64,000 nucleotides of DNA from positions 156,280,547-156,344,546 of the forward strand of contig OZ023265.1 in assembly GCA_964006375.1 (NCBI GenBank). The letters are read 5' to 3'. Positions 23,735 through 36,415 of the stretch are shown piece after piece. The stretch is from Tillus elongatus. Lineage: Eukaryota; Arthropoda; Insecta; Coleoptera; Cleridae. The position numbers and the translations under genes are program-made. How positions within the stretch are numbered: position 1 is the stretch's first letter; each line of letters opens with the position of its first letter. The notes under the pieces were generated by a model. It made no database searches, had not been told where the DNA came from, and saw only the letters and a program-made list of their open reading frames with translations.

Positions 23735-25460
23735 GCCTGGACGCAGCAAGTGCGTTATGATAGTGAATTTTCATAAAAATGTTTTAAATAGCAAATATGT
23801 GTTTTTTTAAAGAAAACAGACATCAAATTTGGTTACCAGTATAACATATATTGTAACGAGGCCTGACTTGCGGGGTGAATTATACGGTAAAACGGATCAA
23901 TGGATTTACAGAAACGGTCCTGGGCGCCAGATTTTAGAGGGTTTACTCCCTACGAGGGTGTCTGCGACCTCGTCACAAGACTCCGACCACCGACGTGGCT
24001 GGAGTGCCTGGGTAGCTCCGTGGAGAGGATCCGGTAGCCTGTGATGTAGCAGGCCGTATAGATACCTCCGGGGTTGCGGGCTTTAATCGCTCCCCCGGTA
24101 TTTACCTGACCTTCCGAAAGTTTATAAGGGTGTGGCAGATTTATTTAAGATTATGAAACAGACTGAACGTAGTTTCCACTCTATTTATTACATTATAAGA
24201 TCTTACAACACACTGGTATGCTCACAATATGAAATGTACTTATCGCTCTAACTTACTCTAAGACAAGTCGTATTGCTGATGACGGGCCAACGAAATCACT
24301 TATTCCCCACGGAAAGAAAATGCGGGAGTCACGCGGACGGAAACCTCGAGTGCGGTGGTTTACAACCCGCGGATGCAGCCGTTAAATGGGTCAATTGGAG
24401 ACGCGCTCCTCAAATAGCTAAAGAGGCGCCTAGCCGACGGAGTCGACAACAAGAGATCCAGCGCCTCGACGTCAGGGCGTCGATAAGGAGCGGGAGCGTT
24501 ACAGGGGAACACCCTGTAAAAGGATATTGTCGTATCCCAACTCGACCTTAGCCTGCTTGTGTACTACAGCGTCCAGACCAGAGTCGACTTGGAACAGTCG
24601 TAGATAATACCCTTAGAAGGTCTGTGTTAAATACTGCATCACCTTCCAGAAGTATTAGGACACGCTAACAATGAGGGGATAGGATCGTGAAGGGGAACGG
24701 CACTAAATCTCGTGGTCTCGGCGTTGACGGGTAGGCACGTGGGGACTGAGGGAAAATATCCGAAAATTCGCTACAATTATATCAAATAAGGCAAAACTAA
24801 AATATTCTTACCTCGACGGCGTTAGATTGGTTTATTACGCCACGGACTTGTCTCTCACAACCACGGACAAGAGGGTACGGTATACTGACGTTTCTCTACA
24901 ACTTCTATAAACTGACTCTATTTCTTGAATATAATTTCCAGCTAAATATTTTTCAACACGCTACGGCAAACGGTGAACTATCTACCTCAGTAGTTAAATT
25001 CTCTCTGTCCAGTCCCCGGCTGAAACATCTTAATCGGTGGAAGATACCTTATCCTTATCTCTGCAGATATGTTTTTACTCCACCGCGATAATTCAAAAAT
25101 GCGTACTTTTAAGAAATGTTTAATGATGAAGATAATAATTTTTACTGCGTGGAATTTTTATTTGTATGAATTATATTATATTTATTTTCGAACAGCCGTT
25201 TCCAGTACATACAGCTGTTCTGAAAATATAGACTTCGTCACAATATAGTTAAAATAATGTACCATATTTCATCAAAATAACTTTATTGTTTGAAAATGTA
25301 AAAAAATAATTTCGAAAATAAACTTAAAATGTTCCCGAAAAAACTAGTTTCCTGGCCAACTAACCTTATAGGTTAATAGCAAATTGAGCTATTTAAATTA
25401 GAGGCATTCAATAAAAACTCGCTACCATAACGCACTTGCTGACTCCCGAATTTATTTTCT
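23735..25460 (+). repeat. Fold-back repeat copy split by a 1.39 kb insertion
   Basis: The left terminus reads CTGGACGCAGCAAGTGCGTT (from 23737) and the right terminus ACTCGCTACCATAACGCACT then TGCTGACTCCCGAA (about 25425-25455). With 23852-25242 removed, the rest (about 330 bp) aligns end to end with the intact copy at 59948-60305, including ATGTACCATATTTCATCAAA and ACTTTATTGT. Confidence 0.75.
23852..25242 (+). mobile_element. Candidate solo LTR (TG...CA, 4 bp target duplication)
   Basis: The insert begins TGTAACGAGGCC and ends TTCGTCACA, so its termini TGTAACG and CGTCACA are near-perfect short inverses with TG...CA ends. ATAT flanks it on both sides (23848-23851 and 25243-25246). Its limits were set by comparison with the uninterrupted fold-back copy at 59.95 kb. 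It is GC-richer than its surroundings and encodes no transposon protein. At 1,391 bp it is long for a solo LTR, so a non-autonomous element is the alternative. The flanking AT sequence makes the exact duplication length ambiguous. Confidence 0.55.
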
Positions 25461-26200
25461 TACAAACATGGATTATAATTTCGTGGTCTAAATTCCATAC
25501 ACTTACGGCTGGCTCAGAACTGACACTGATAAGGGGAATCCGTCTGTGTAAATAAAAGAAAACATTGTTTAATCTATTTCAACTGAGCAGAATTTCCTGG
25601 TTAACGAACTTATCCAAGCTACTTGCGAAAGGAAGGTGCTCACCAAATTCACTAAAAATGACGAGAATATCTTTTTCAACTTATATTATCGCAGAAATTT
25701 GCATACAATTGTATTGTTTCATCATCATTGTTAACTTTGATTGTTATTGAACCATTTTGTAAAATGCTCGTTGAAATGAGTATAATTTCTTTAGCCTATT
25801 ATAATGTAGCCTTAATAAATAGATTAAAGTCAGAATGTCCTTTAATTATATATTTTAAGTATAGAACGTATAGTTTACATAAATTATATCAATGATGACG
25901 AAATAAAATACTTTTATTCAACTTGTGGCAAATTGTCGTTTTTTCACCCAAAATTTGTAGTTTTCTTCTTAGCATGAGTTATCATTTTTATGCCAGCACA
26001 GCTGGTGGCCACTTTTATCTAAAATAGTGTGTGCTGGGTGAAGTAAGTTTAATTTTTGAATGAAATTCTACATAACAGACGCTAAAATGTTTCTTTTGAA
26101 GTTTTCCTTGCCTATACAATTGAGAACAATTTGACCGTTAATGCTTTTTCTGCGTATTTAATTACTTCAACCACCACGTCAGAAGGAAAATACAATTTGC
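25460..26200. other. No gene seen
   Basis: AT-rich intronic sequence. The short frames are not supported by any recognisable motif. Confidence 0.5.
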
Positions 26201-26202
26201 CA

Positions 26203-26517
26203 TTAAAAATAAATCTCGTAAAGGATGTGATGAAAGTGATGGTTGATATCAGCTTTAGCATCATGGCCAGAGTATATTTTTAATAACATTTTTGCATAAC
26301 ATTTTTGCACTGCATGCAAAAGTTTTTCGTAAAAAGTTTTCTCATAATGACACCCCCAATATAACTCAGGATATTCTCCAGAAAAGCAGACAATTCTATA
26401 TTCAATAAGAGGGATTAAATCAGAAATATCTTCGTTATCTTCCTCTTTATTTTGGATCCAATATGTTACGTTTCGAATTCTTAAAATCAATAATGGGTAC
26501 AGTATCCAAACTATCAT
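26203..26517 (-). pseudogene. Unrecognised 104-codon frame, probably a relic
   Basis: The protein contains ISDLIPLIEYRIVCFSGEYP, HYEKTFYEKLLHAVQKCYAK and HDAKADINHHFHHILYEI. The stop at 26203 can be passed by a one-base shift, after which the frame continues FIFNGKLYFPSDVVVEVIKY and AEKALTVKLFSIV. Continuity across a single shift suggests formerly coding sequence. I recognise no family. It is intronic and on the same strand as the host gene. Confidence 0.3.
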
Positions 26518-26619
26518 TTAAAGAGCAATTAGCAGTCACACTTGCTTGAACATTATTATGGAACAACAGTTTACGCAAAGCCCACCCAAATTGAAGTGTA
26601 TTAGAGGGAAAAATATATG

Positions 26620-27320
<701 letters not shown>

Positions 27321-27324
27321 ACGT

Positions 27325-27635
27325 TCGGGACGCAGAAAGTGCCTTATGGTAGTGAATTTTTATTAAATGCTTCAAACTTGGATAACTTTTTGATAAACTT
27401 AGAAAGTTTAATTTTGGTATGTAGTAAGGCCTTTCCAAAGGTAACATATCTGCCGTACATAATTAAAATATCTTAAAAAAAAATTTTTCGAAAGAAAACT
27501 TAAAATTTTCCCGGAAAACCTTGTCAGATTTTCCTGGCTAACAAACTCATTCAAGCCATTAATAGAAGAAAGGCAGTTGCCGAGTTTCATTGAAATGGGT
27601 TTATTATTTTTTGAGTCATCAGTTGGATACATATG

Positions 27636-27640
<5 letters not shown>
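27325..27640 (+). repeat. Repeat block B, opposite orientation to 1531-2015
   Basis: It begins TTCGGGACGCAGAAAGTGCC and ends GAGTCATCAGTTGGATACAT beside (TA)n. Intermediate blocks (TTTTGGTATGTAGTAAGGCC, TTCATTGAAATGGGTTTATT) match the 1.5-2.0 kb copy, inverted. Confidence 0.7.

Positions 27641-27714
<74 letters not shown>
27641..27714. repeat. (TA)n microsatellite
   Basis: 74 bp TA directly attached to repeat block B. Confidence 0.95.
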
Positions 27715-27716
<2 letters not shown>

Positions 27717-28860
27717 CTATGATATCATAGTTTTTTGAAAAATGTTCGTCGTTAATTTATTCTCAAGATAAAAAAAACAATAAATAATATAAAAAAATAT
27801 TTGGTGGATGATACCTTTGTAAAATAAATTTGTTGAGATAGACTCTGTTGCTACAAGACAGGTAACAACAATGTAAAATTTGTAACTACACACAAATAAA
27901 ATCGTTTGAAAATTAAGAAATGTAAATACATAAGTAAATTGGTGTGCCTTTAGAGTTGAGAAAATCATGTAATATGAATAAAATCACTATTTAGTTTTCA
28001 ATTATCAATTCCAATAGTTATAAGAATGAAAGTAAAGTTTTTTTAACATATTATGTTATGTGTATCCATAACGATCAATCAGAAAATGATTAGTTAAAAA
28101 TAAAATCAAGTGAGGAAGTGGAATGACAATTTGTCAGAAAAAGGATAACAGATTAGAAATACATAGTTCCAAAAACAGATTTTCAAATAACAGTCCAAAG
28201 ACAGAAAAATAAAATATTTCACATGATTGCCTACAAAATCACCATCAACAAAATATACAGAGTACTAGAAGATTAAAATAGTATTGAGAAGACATTGCAT
28301 ATATATTTGGAGCGACGGACAATCGGAATTTACAAGGAGGAATTGTGGTGAGATATACCTTGTTGCACCAAAACGCTATATACATAAACAGGTAATTGAC
28401 AATTTTATACAAACAAGAAGACCCCAGAAATATATACATTTTTTGTGATATCAAAATAACCTAACAAAAGACAATATAAAATTAGAAAGTTTTTGAGAAA
28501 CATCACTTTAGAAAAACAAGTCTTGTAATAATTTAAATTAGAGTTTACTTAAATATTTATAATTAGATTAGAGACAGTTTAACTAAAGATATATGGTTTT
28601 AGTGTTAACGTATTCAGTTCATTTTCTTTTGTTGTGTTTATATTTGAACTTATGTTTCATTATATTTAACATTGTAAAATCTGCGTTTTCATTTCATTCA
28701 CCCAGTCATCAATAAGCAGATCAGTCCTTTTTCAAGAAAGACATTATTTCATTTAAATTTTTGTTTGCCAACTTCATTGGCAACAAATTTGAATAGTGCC
28801 TGAACTCCCACTGAGAGGCAAAATATCTTAATAAAATATAAAAACAAATAATATGATACC
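27715..28860. other. No gene seen between two microsatellites
   Basis: Very AT-rich. The minus-strand frames here (27717-27968, 28245-28454) have hydrophobic low-complexity translations without motifs. Confidence 0.5.
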
Positions 28861-28861
28861 G

Positions 28862-29059
<198 letters not shown>

Positions 29060-29060
<1 letters not shown>

Positions 29061-29830
29061 GCCTGTTATAATATATATTATGTATGTCTTCGTCAAATAT
29101 AAAATAAAACGCATATTCTTTCTGACACTAAAGTACAACCTCGTTTAAAACTGATGTCTACATACTACATAAGGGTAGAAGGATATTGCATACATTTAAT
29201 CCATTTGATTATGAACTAGAATAGGGAAATGTAATATTTATAACGTTGTTTTAGGTTTTTTTCTAATTAATTAATTTGGCGCCTTAATTATAACAACTAA
29301 GATTTACAAGCATTAGAATACCTACTTATTTAGTTATGGAATACTAAACATTATGGAATCGCTCAGTTATAAACGGTAAATCTCTGCTTTCTCTCTTCGA
29401 ACTTTATTGTGAGAAGGTTGAATCTCGCGCCACATGTTTCGTCGTATTTGATTGGTTCCTCTTACTGTCAGATTTGAAGGAAGGGGCGTCAAATTTCTCA
29501 TTCGCGGTGTAGAATTAAAATGAGTTTATGCACTGATAATATTATAATATGGATCTTTGTAAATTGGTAAAAGGAATGTGGGTTACTAAGTTACGGCTCA
29601 CGTTGCTAAGTAATGTATGGGTCACGTAGCAACCTACGATACACACAATGTAAATTGCTCTTTTATTCAAAAACCTTTGTTACTAGGCGACTGGAGTTAA
29701 TACCTATTGAATTAATACGTTATCTCTTGTGGATCTGATCAATGCTAATAATTTAAAAAACATTGAAGTATTGATACAGTAGTCCCCCACATGGAGATTT
29801 CTACAACTACCACTTTCGAATCCTGCTCTT
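29060..29830. other. No gene seen
   Basis: AT-rich intronic sequence between repeat block A and the piggyBac remnant. I see no coding signal. Confidence 0.5.
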
Positions 29831-29841
29831 AAGTCTCATAG

Positions 29842-30338
29842 GTGACCAAAAAGAATGAAGCTGTGATTTTACTTTTTGCCATGCATGATACAGGGGAGGT
29901 AGATGACAGAACAAATAGTGATGTCGATAACGTCGACAAAAAATGTGCTTCCTATACAACACAAAGAATTACTAGATGTTGGCCTCTTGCAACTTTCTTT
30001 AGAATGCCTGAGGCTTCAACTACGAAATTATTTTCAATAATGCAAGACCATTACAGGATTACCCCAAAAGACGAAAGTTTCTCACCAAATTAGGTTTTGA
30101 TCTAATCGAAGATTACCTAAAGAAGCGAGCTCAAATACTTATCCTTTCCGAAGATGTAAAAGACTTTCTTTCAAAATATCTACCAGTGACTGTGGAATCA
30201 GTTAATCAACGACGCACAGATAGATGCCACATATGCAGTGTTCACAAAAATACCAATACAGCTGTTACGTGTGATTCCTGTCAACAATTTGTTTGTAAAA
30301 GACATAATGAAAAGACAGTGTGCTGCAATATTTGCTAG
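29842..30338 (+). pseudogene. piggyBac transposase C-terminal fragment with cysteine-rich domain
   Basis: The first frame reads KKNEAVILLFAMHDTGEVDD, then VDNVDKKCASYTTQRITRCW and PLATFFRM. After a stop at 30091-30093 a +2 frame reads GFDLIEDYLKKRAQIL, then RCHICSVHKNTNTAVTCDSC and QQFVCKRHNEKTVCCNIC. VDxxDKxCxxYxxxRxTRxWPLxxFF and the terminal C-rich finger are typical of piggyBac transposases. The GVD catalytic Asp region is retained but shortened. It overlaps in alignment with the fragment at 22982-23515, so the two are different copies. Confidence 0.85.
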
Positions 30339-30581
30339 TGTCCTCCAATGAAAGAAGACTGATGTGCTATACATCTAAAAATGTGGTGTCCCTTTGGTAA
30401 GAATTATGTAGCTTTTCTATTATGTATACGTTTCATTTTCTATCAACTAATTCTAACCATTTAATATTTGTGCCTCTATGTTTGCCTTTCAGAAGTTAGA
30501 TTTTGTTCTAAACTTGTTACAATTCTATTATTTTAAAATAAATAGCCCTTTCTGTATATTTACTTCCAACAATGCAATAAA

Positions 30582-30582
<1 letters not shown>

Positions 30583-30652
<70 letters not shown>
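30583..30652. repeat. (TA)n microsatellite
   Basis: 70 bp TA tract immediately 3' of an AATAAAG. Confidence 0.95.
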
Positions 30653-30655
<3 letters not shown>

Positions 30656-30848
30656 ATTCTAGTTAATGTCCATTATTTTTTATGAATAAACTCTTTCAAT
30701 AAGTGATCAGTGATGTAGCTTTTTAAGCGAAGTTTAGATAATATTCAAAGACATTTAAGAAAATGTACTGTTTGACTGCGATATTTAAACCTAAATGCAA
30801 CTTTTCTTAAAGAGGGTCTTGTACCTTTTAACACCTCGTAAAAGCACC

Positions 30849-31166
30849 ATGAGCATAGTTGCTGAGAACGATACTAGCGACTCTAACCCTGACGATTCAA
30901 ATGCCTTTATTAGTAAAATATTAGGCGAAATGAAAAGTCAATTTAATAAAACTGATAAGAAAGTTGAAGAAAAGAGTGTATCAGACAGTAACACACAGGA
31001 AAATTTTGAAGAAAATATGACTGAATGCACTACTCAAACTAATGGTACATGTGAAGTAAAGGAAGATTTCAAAGACGAGAGTGTTAAACTAGAGGAAAAA
31101 CCAAAATCTCAATTATGTACAAATGAAAATACTGTTGAGGTCAAATCTGAAGATAAACTTCCATCA
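30849..31166 (+). CDS. Unrecognised acidic frame (106 codons), possible exon
   Basis: ATG at 30849 has a favourable context (AGCACCATGA). The protein is rich in Asp, Glu, Ser and Lys: [40 protein letters not shown], then acidic repeats. Codon and residue usage look like real protein, unlike the surrounding Ile-Tyr frames. The frame runs into (TA)n at 31168. A GT at 31167-31168 (CCATCA|GTATAT) could be a splice donor, or the tract may have cut the gene. An in-frame ATG at 30795 gives 18 more residues. It lies in the cyclase intron on the opposite strand. No domain is recognised, so it could be a nested gene, a retrocopy or a transposon ORF. Confidence 0.4.

Positions 31167-31167
<1 letters not shown>

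Positions 31168-31245
<78 letters not shown>
31168..31245. repeat. (TA)n microsatellite
   Basis: 78 bp TA at the end of the acidic frame. Confidence 0.95.
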
Positions 31246-31246
<1 letters not shown>

Positions 31247-31249
31247 TTT

Positions 31250-31850
31250 AATACATGTCACAGTGACAACTTGCAATTTTAGTTCCTAAAATGTTTGAAA
31301 ATATTAATAAACTAAAGTTGAAAGAAAACTATTTTGGAGTGTAACATGGTTGGGAAGTTCAAAGGATGTAGAGGAAATATTGGAGGTGCTAATAACGGAA
31401 GATTGGTTGAATAAATTGTAAATTTGAAATACCGAAATTTTATAGCAAGAAATGTCAGTGTCAATAGGATTTTGATATGTTCCAGTTTAATATTTTTACC
31501 AAATCCCATCAATTACAGCCACAAGTTTGTAACTTTTATGTAAGATGCACTGTATAATTTTGATGCATATAAAGAAGAAACTTATACTCGATATTTTTTA
31601 GTGTCATTTTACACAGTTGACAGTTTATAGTTTGGAACATAAACCTCTGATGAAATTTTGTTTATGCTTATTTTAAGAACATACTGCAAAATTTTTATAA
31701 TTAAAATAACAATAAATATAAATAAATTTATTCATGCCTAGAGTATAATTTCAAAACATATAATGCTAATTAATAATGAAAACTAAGTCGTTTTAAAAGT
31801 GGCTTAAAATAAAATATGTATGTCTTTTCCTAATTGGCAATTCATAAATT
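31250..31850. other. No gene seen, intron sequence
   Basis: AT-rich sequence just 3' (in host-gene sense) of the cyclase exon. I see nothing coding. Confidence 0.5.
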
Positions 31851-31856
31851 AATTAC

Positions 31857-32006
31857 CTGTTCTGCGCTTTGCTCTTCTATCACAAGCTTCATTTCAAGAG
31901 ACTGCCTTGTTTCCAAGAAAGCCCTTCTTTGTTGTTTATCCTCGACGAGATAGGAGGTGAAGCCAAGGATGTTGGTGGTAATTAGTAGTATTGAATTTGA
32001 AACATG
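31857..32006 (-). CDS. Ac3: Adenylyl cyclase (type 3-like) exon, last helix of first membrane domain
   Basis: The 150 nt exon has the acceptor TTTCTTTCAG (32007 and up) and the donor CAG|GTAATT (31856 down). It is phase 0 at both ends and encodes 50 residues: HVSNSILLITTNILGFTSYL (a membrane helix), VEDKQQRRAFLET, then RQSLEMKLVIEEQSAEQ. AFLETRQSLEMKLVIEEQS is closest in memory to the vertebrate type 3 enzyme (AFLEARQSLEVK-type) and less like types 1, 2, 5 or 8. The product is a plasma-membrane or ciliary cAMP-producing enzyme. Upstream exons (at higher coordinates) were not identified. Assignment to adenylyl cyclase is firm; the subtype is likely. Confidence 0.9.
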
Positions 32007-32306
32007 CTGAAAGAAAAGAGACAAAGTTAATTGATTACTTCTTTGGCAACATCACAAAAAACTACAATATAAGCCCATTAAGAATATTGGTTTTAATTGT
32101 TTTTAACGAGATGATATCCCAGTAATCGTGTTAATAGAGATTTGGTAAATTAATGCATACGCGTACTAAAAATATGACAATTATGCAAGAGTCAATTAAA
32201 CCAGCAATGTGATACGACGCATATTGTCTAAATTCATTATCTATTATTCAAAAAAAACCTTTAGTGTAAAATAGTTATCGGATTTGGCGTTTCTAGTGAG
32301 GAAGTA

Positions 32307-33121
32307 CAGGGCTTTCATTAATTCCCGAACCACACGTGACCAGATTCTTTCTCTCTCTCTCTCTCTTAGTGGAATATGATTTTATCAGTTGGCAGTCAAA
32401 AAGTAACCAAAAAAACCACTAGGCTAGGGACCCTAAAGTTACTAAATCAATTGACAATTGTCAGTTCAGTCCATTGGCATTCAATTCCCTTTTTACGGTT
32501 ATTTTGTATGTATATTGTGCATTTTCCAAGTTCGACCAGTGTTTACCTTCTTCAAATAATTTTCTATCTGTTGGACAATCAAAATAAACAGTTTTTATCG
32601 AAACTTAGCATTTTCATTGCAAGTTAAAAGTGTAGGTATGTTAAGGTTATGTTGTTGTATATTTGACATCGCATGGAACAAAGCCCTACCGAACCTGTGC
32701 GTCGGTAATCTGCCCAAAGAGGTACAAATTTGTTACATGCTACACAATACACATTTCCAAAATCGTAAATTAGAAGTTTAAATAATCGCACCTCAATTTG
32801 TTTACGTACATTACAAAATTTTGATATCTATACAAAATAAAAGTAATATTTTATTATGATTTTAATTTAGTTTTTTAACAATCAATAACAGCAAACGATA
32901 CATGAACAGACTTGCTGTTAAAAATACTAAATAATAAATACATTTAAGACATTTACTGTTTCAACTTATTAAAATTTTTATATTTTTTATAAAACCCCAA
33001 AGAAAATATGAGACAACACTGGCATCTTAGGGATTTCATTAATTCAGGTTGTACAACCGTGTATGCCGAGTTTGACTAACTTAAGCGGTCACGTGGGGTT
33101 CAGGAATTAATGAAAGCCCTG
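32307..33121. mobile_element. 815 bp terminal-inverted-repeat element (MITE-like), TA target duplication
   Basis: The left end CAGGGCTTTCATTAATTCCC (32307) and the following GAACCACACGTGACC are matched inverted at 33087-33121, where the right arm read outward-in gives CAGGGCTTTCATTAATTCCT then GAACCCCACGTGACC. That is two mismatches in 35 bp. TA flanks both ends. The interior holds a (TC)n run at 32346-32366 and no transposase. TA duplication suggests mobilisation by a Tc1/mariner-type enzyme, although the CAGGG end is also hAT-like. Confidence 0.75.
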
Positions 33122-34340
33122 TATTTTACACGACTGTGTTCACATATTACGCTGCTGTTTGAAAATAACTTAAAATGGAAGAAATGCTATTAAAATGGCA
33201 AAACGCAAGTGACATTTTTTCTCTTAATTTATTTAAAGAGACAGGAAAAGTACTCCAGCGAACAGTCTACTGTGCACTCTGCGGATACAAGCAACAGTCA
33301 GTCGGCTGGTGACTCTCCTAGAGGGAGCAGCGTCAATCGGCTGGTGACTGATAGAAAGAACAACGTGATTCGGCTGGACCAGCAATAGCGATAACGTCGT
33401 AAGAAATTTAAGGTCCGCTGTTTCAGACCACATAATAACTTTATTATAGTGATTATTTTTGTTAAGTAGTAAACGAGTCTCAGTCAAAGTGAATAAAATG
33501 TGACTGTGATTTCTGTTTTAAACAAACCTAATCTCAACCGATGGTAAGTGGACAAAGAGTTCATGCTTTTCTATCTCCACTTTTACAAAATTTTGTTTGT
33601 TTGCAGAGGTTTAAGTTTTGGCTCTGAATTTTTAGGTTTTTAGTTTTGATTCGAAATTAAGTTATAACTTTTAGATGTTTAGTTTTTAAATTTTGGTTTT
33701 CAATTGAGTTATAACTTATGGATTGTAAAGCATTGAGTTTGAGCTTACGATATTTTGGCTCTTGGTATTTGACTCTTGACTTTGGACTTGAATGGTAACA
33801 CGAAGTTTGAGAGAAATTTTCTTAAAGACAATTGAACTTGTTACGAATATCCACCGAACCATGTGAGTCCACATTTTTGAACTGAATTAGCTTCGTTATA
33901 TTCTTTTCACTATCCCAAACTTTTTTTTGGCAACCTGATCGATCAAACGCCAGTTGAGAAGAATTCAGTTTCCTTTTTTTGCAGTGCTAAGATAAAAATA
34001 CATAATTTGAAATTGTGTTACTTAATGTGTAACATCTTAAATGTACTGTCATTCTAATTTGAATCCATCATATTGATATTTATTTTAACAATTCATTTTA
34101 AGTCTCTGATAAAGATTTTTCTTTTTGAATTTAAATCGCAAACAGTAAATGTCAACCAACGAGCATGAGCCCCAAATTTGTTGCTTAAGCAGGCTATGCA
34201 GCACTTCTCACTAAACAAGAAATGTCTCCAGATCGTAAAAGCAACAGTTTTCAATATACAAGTTATCTTAGAGCTCAATTGACACTCATGACAGCTAATT
34301 TATTGTCAATATCAATCCATAATTAATCAATATGTCGATA
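33122..34340. other. No gene seen
   Basis: It contains a short frame at 33175 (MEEMLLKWQNASDIFSLNLF) without support, and a duplicated TCGGCTGGTGACT (about 33303 and 33337). The rest is AT-rich, with repeated TTTTAGTTTT-like words at 33620-33720. Confidence 0.45.
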
Positions 34341-34344
34341 GTAT

Positions 34345-34527
34345 ACAGGGTGGGGCAACAGTGCGTCCAAGTTCATTATCTCATTTATTATTCAATATAA
34401 AACATGTTGAATCAAAAGTTGCAGATACTAACGTTAGCTACAACCCAAAATTATTTTTGCATATACATAGTGTTGCATAAGTTAGCTACAACCAAAATTT
34501 CACTTTTTTTAAATGGTACACCCTGTA
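34345..34527. mobile_element. Small mariner-related inverted-repeat element
   Basis: It starts TACAGGGTGGGGCAAC and ends GGTACACCCTGTA, so it has short TACAGGGTG inverted ends around 160 bp, like non-autonomous mariner copies. No coding content. A still shorter pair lies at 34755-34817. Confidence 0.45.
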
Positions 34528-34889
34528 TATTGTTTCATATTTAAATTCCTCTTGTTTTGCCGATTCATCCAGTGTATAGTTGATGCATCTATACAGAGTC
34601 GTTCAAAAGTTATGGGCACTTTTCTAAAATATCAGAGGCATATTTGACAGGCTGTATCTTCATTAATATGTCAGCATGTCTATCATGCCAAAGATCTGAA
34701 AATTTGTTCTTCTTTCGAGTTCAATCAATACAGAAAGAATTCCTGGAACAGAGTATACAGGGTGAAGAAAAACACTGGAGTCAAGTTTTCTGGAGAAATT
34801 CAAATGGCACACCCTATATATTATAATCCATTTCTATACATCAACAAATATTCTTTCAGTTTTATGAATTATTCCCTATACCCAAACCC

Positions 34890-36100
34890 AGCATTTATAT
34901 TGGGTGTTTTTTAAGAAAACAGGTACATTTATACATAGGAACGAATTATTGTAATATATCTTAACTATGCAAAATAAACAATGTATTGAAAATATTAAAC
35001 CATCGAGTAGTTATTTTCTGGTATTTGAATTATAAGAAGACGCTAAAATGATTTTCTCTTGAAAAGAAATGATTCATATGATTTATATGTTAGGAGCAAG
35101 TAACAAAAACTGTTTATTCGCGACAAGAATATATCATGAGAAATATCTCAGTCGAAGACAACCACAGAGAAGCGCTTTTGAGAGTAAGGCGAAGTTTCGA
35201 CCAAACAGGGAACACAGGATACAAGAATACTGAGAGAACCAAGCCTGTTTTGGGCGAACAGAAAGAGGTGATAGTAAATTTTAAAGCAATAGAAGACCCT
35301 TACATCAGCTCAAGAAAAATAGCAAGGGACTTTGATATCGTTCAGACTCTGTTCTTCGAATTTTACGTAAAAAGAAATGTCGCACATACCATATACAACT
35401 CCTCTAAAAACTTCACAATCATGGTCATCAAAGCTGACTATCATTTTGTCACTGGGCAGAGCAACAATTCCAAAGAGATGCAAGATTCTTCAACTTTGTG
35501 TTTTTCACTGATGAACCAACATTTAATAAGAACGGACATGTCAACAAACATAAGTTTCATTATCATCCTCCTGAAAACCCTCACTTTACTCACAAAACTA
35601 GTCAAAATAGGTGGTCTGGGGTGAAATTATTGTAAATTTTATCATAGGTCCGCATTTCTTTGAAGAACAACTCACTCCACAGCGATATCTTCAGTTTCTA
35701 AGAGAAGACCTTGGACCATTATTAGACTAAATGCCTGTTACCATACGTTATCATATGTGGTTTATGCATGACGGTGCCTCAGTTCATCATACAGCTAACA
35801 TTCATGCTTTTCTTAAGAAAAATTTTCCAAAACGCTGGATTGGGAGAGGAAGGCCGAATGCATGGGCGCCTAGCTCAACTGATCTAACAAAAGTTGACTT
35901 ATGTTTATGGGGTTATGTAAAAAATTTAGTCTGTCAGACACAACCGTCAACAAAAGAAGATATGAAGGCAAGAATCCGTGGTGTATTTGATAATATTATT
36001 TCGAGTGTATTACGAGGCACTAACTATTCTTCTGCGACTCGCTAAAACTTATGTGCTGAGCAAAATGGTGGTCATTTTTAACACTTAAATAGCTAGTTTT
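34890..36100 (+). pseudogene. DD41D mariner transposase, frameshifted copy
   Basis: The N-terminal frame (from about 35136) has ISVEDNHREALLRVRRSFDQ and DPYISSRKIARDF, a mariner helix-turn-helix region. A shifted frame near 35500 gives FTDEPTFNKNGHVN with the first catalytic Asp. 35731-36045 gives MWFMHDGASVHHTANI with the second Asp, then KRWIGRGRPNAWAP and VDLCLWGYVKNLVC with the third. Forty-one residues separate the second and third Asp. At least two frameshifts are present. The 5' end is near TTGGGTGTTTTTTAAG at 34898, and the termini are not certain. Confidence 0.8.
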
Positions 36101-36415
36101 CACTGTTTTTGTATAGTTGTTATACATCGTTATCGCAATTTTCCGTGATTTGATACAGTCTAATTTCAGTTTTAAGTTTTATTTCTATATCACTAAATCG
36201 AATAGTCTTTAATTTATATTTTTTAAATTTATTCATTAAAATTTTATTTTCTAGTTATTATTTGTATTTGAGGAATAGTTTTTCTCCATTCTTTTGTATA
36301 TTGGTAACAATACATTCTTTAAGGGATATGTCACAGTTGTAACAAGCTGACATTTGCAAGTTTTATGAAATAATAAAACAAGTTCGGAATAAGTATGGTA
36401 TCAAAGCTCTTAAAG

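Noticed and set aside
27717..28454. Hydrophobic minus-strand frames as membrane-protein candidates
   Set aside because: AT-rich composition alone gives Phe/Leu/Ile/Tyr-rich translations. No motif, splice signal or homologue is recognised.
34755..34817. Tiny element with ACAGGGTG and CACCCTATA ends
   Set aside because: Only about 60 bp with 8 bp of inverted similarity. Probably a mariner-end remnant and too short to call.
32010..36000. Upstream membrane-domain exons of the cyclase
   Set aside because: Short hydrophobic minus-strand frames exist (e.g. 34093-34278), but none has both splice borders and cyclase-like sequence.
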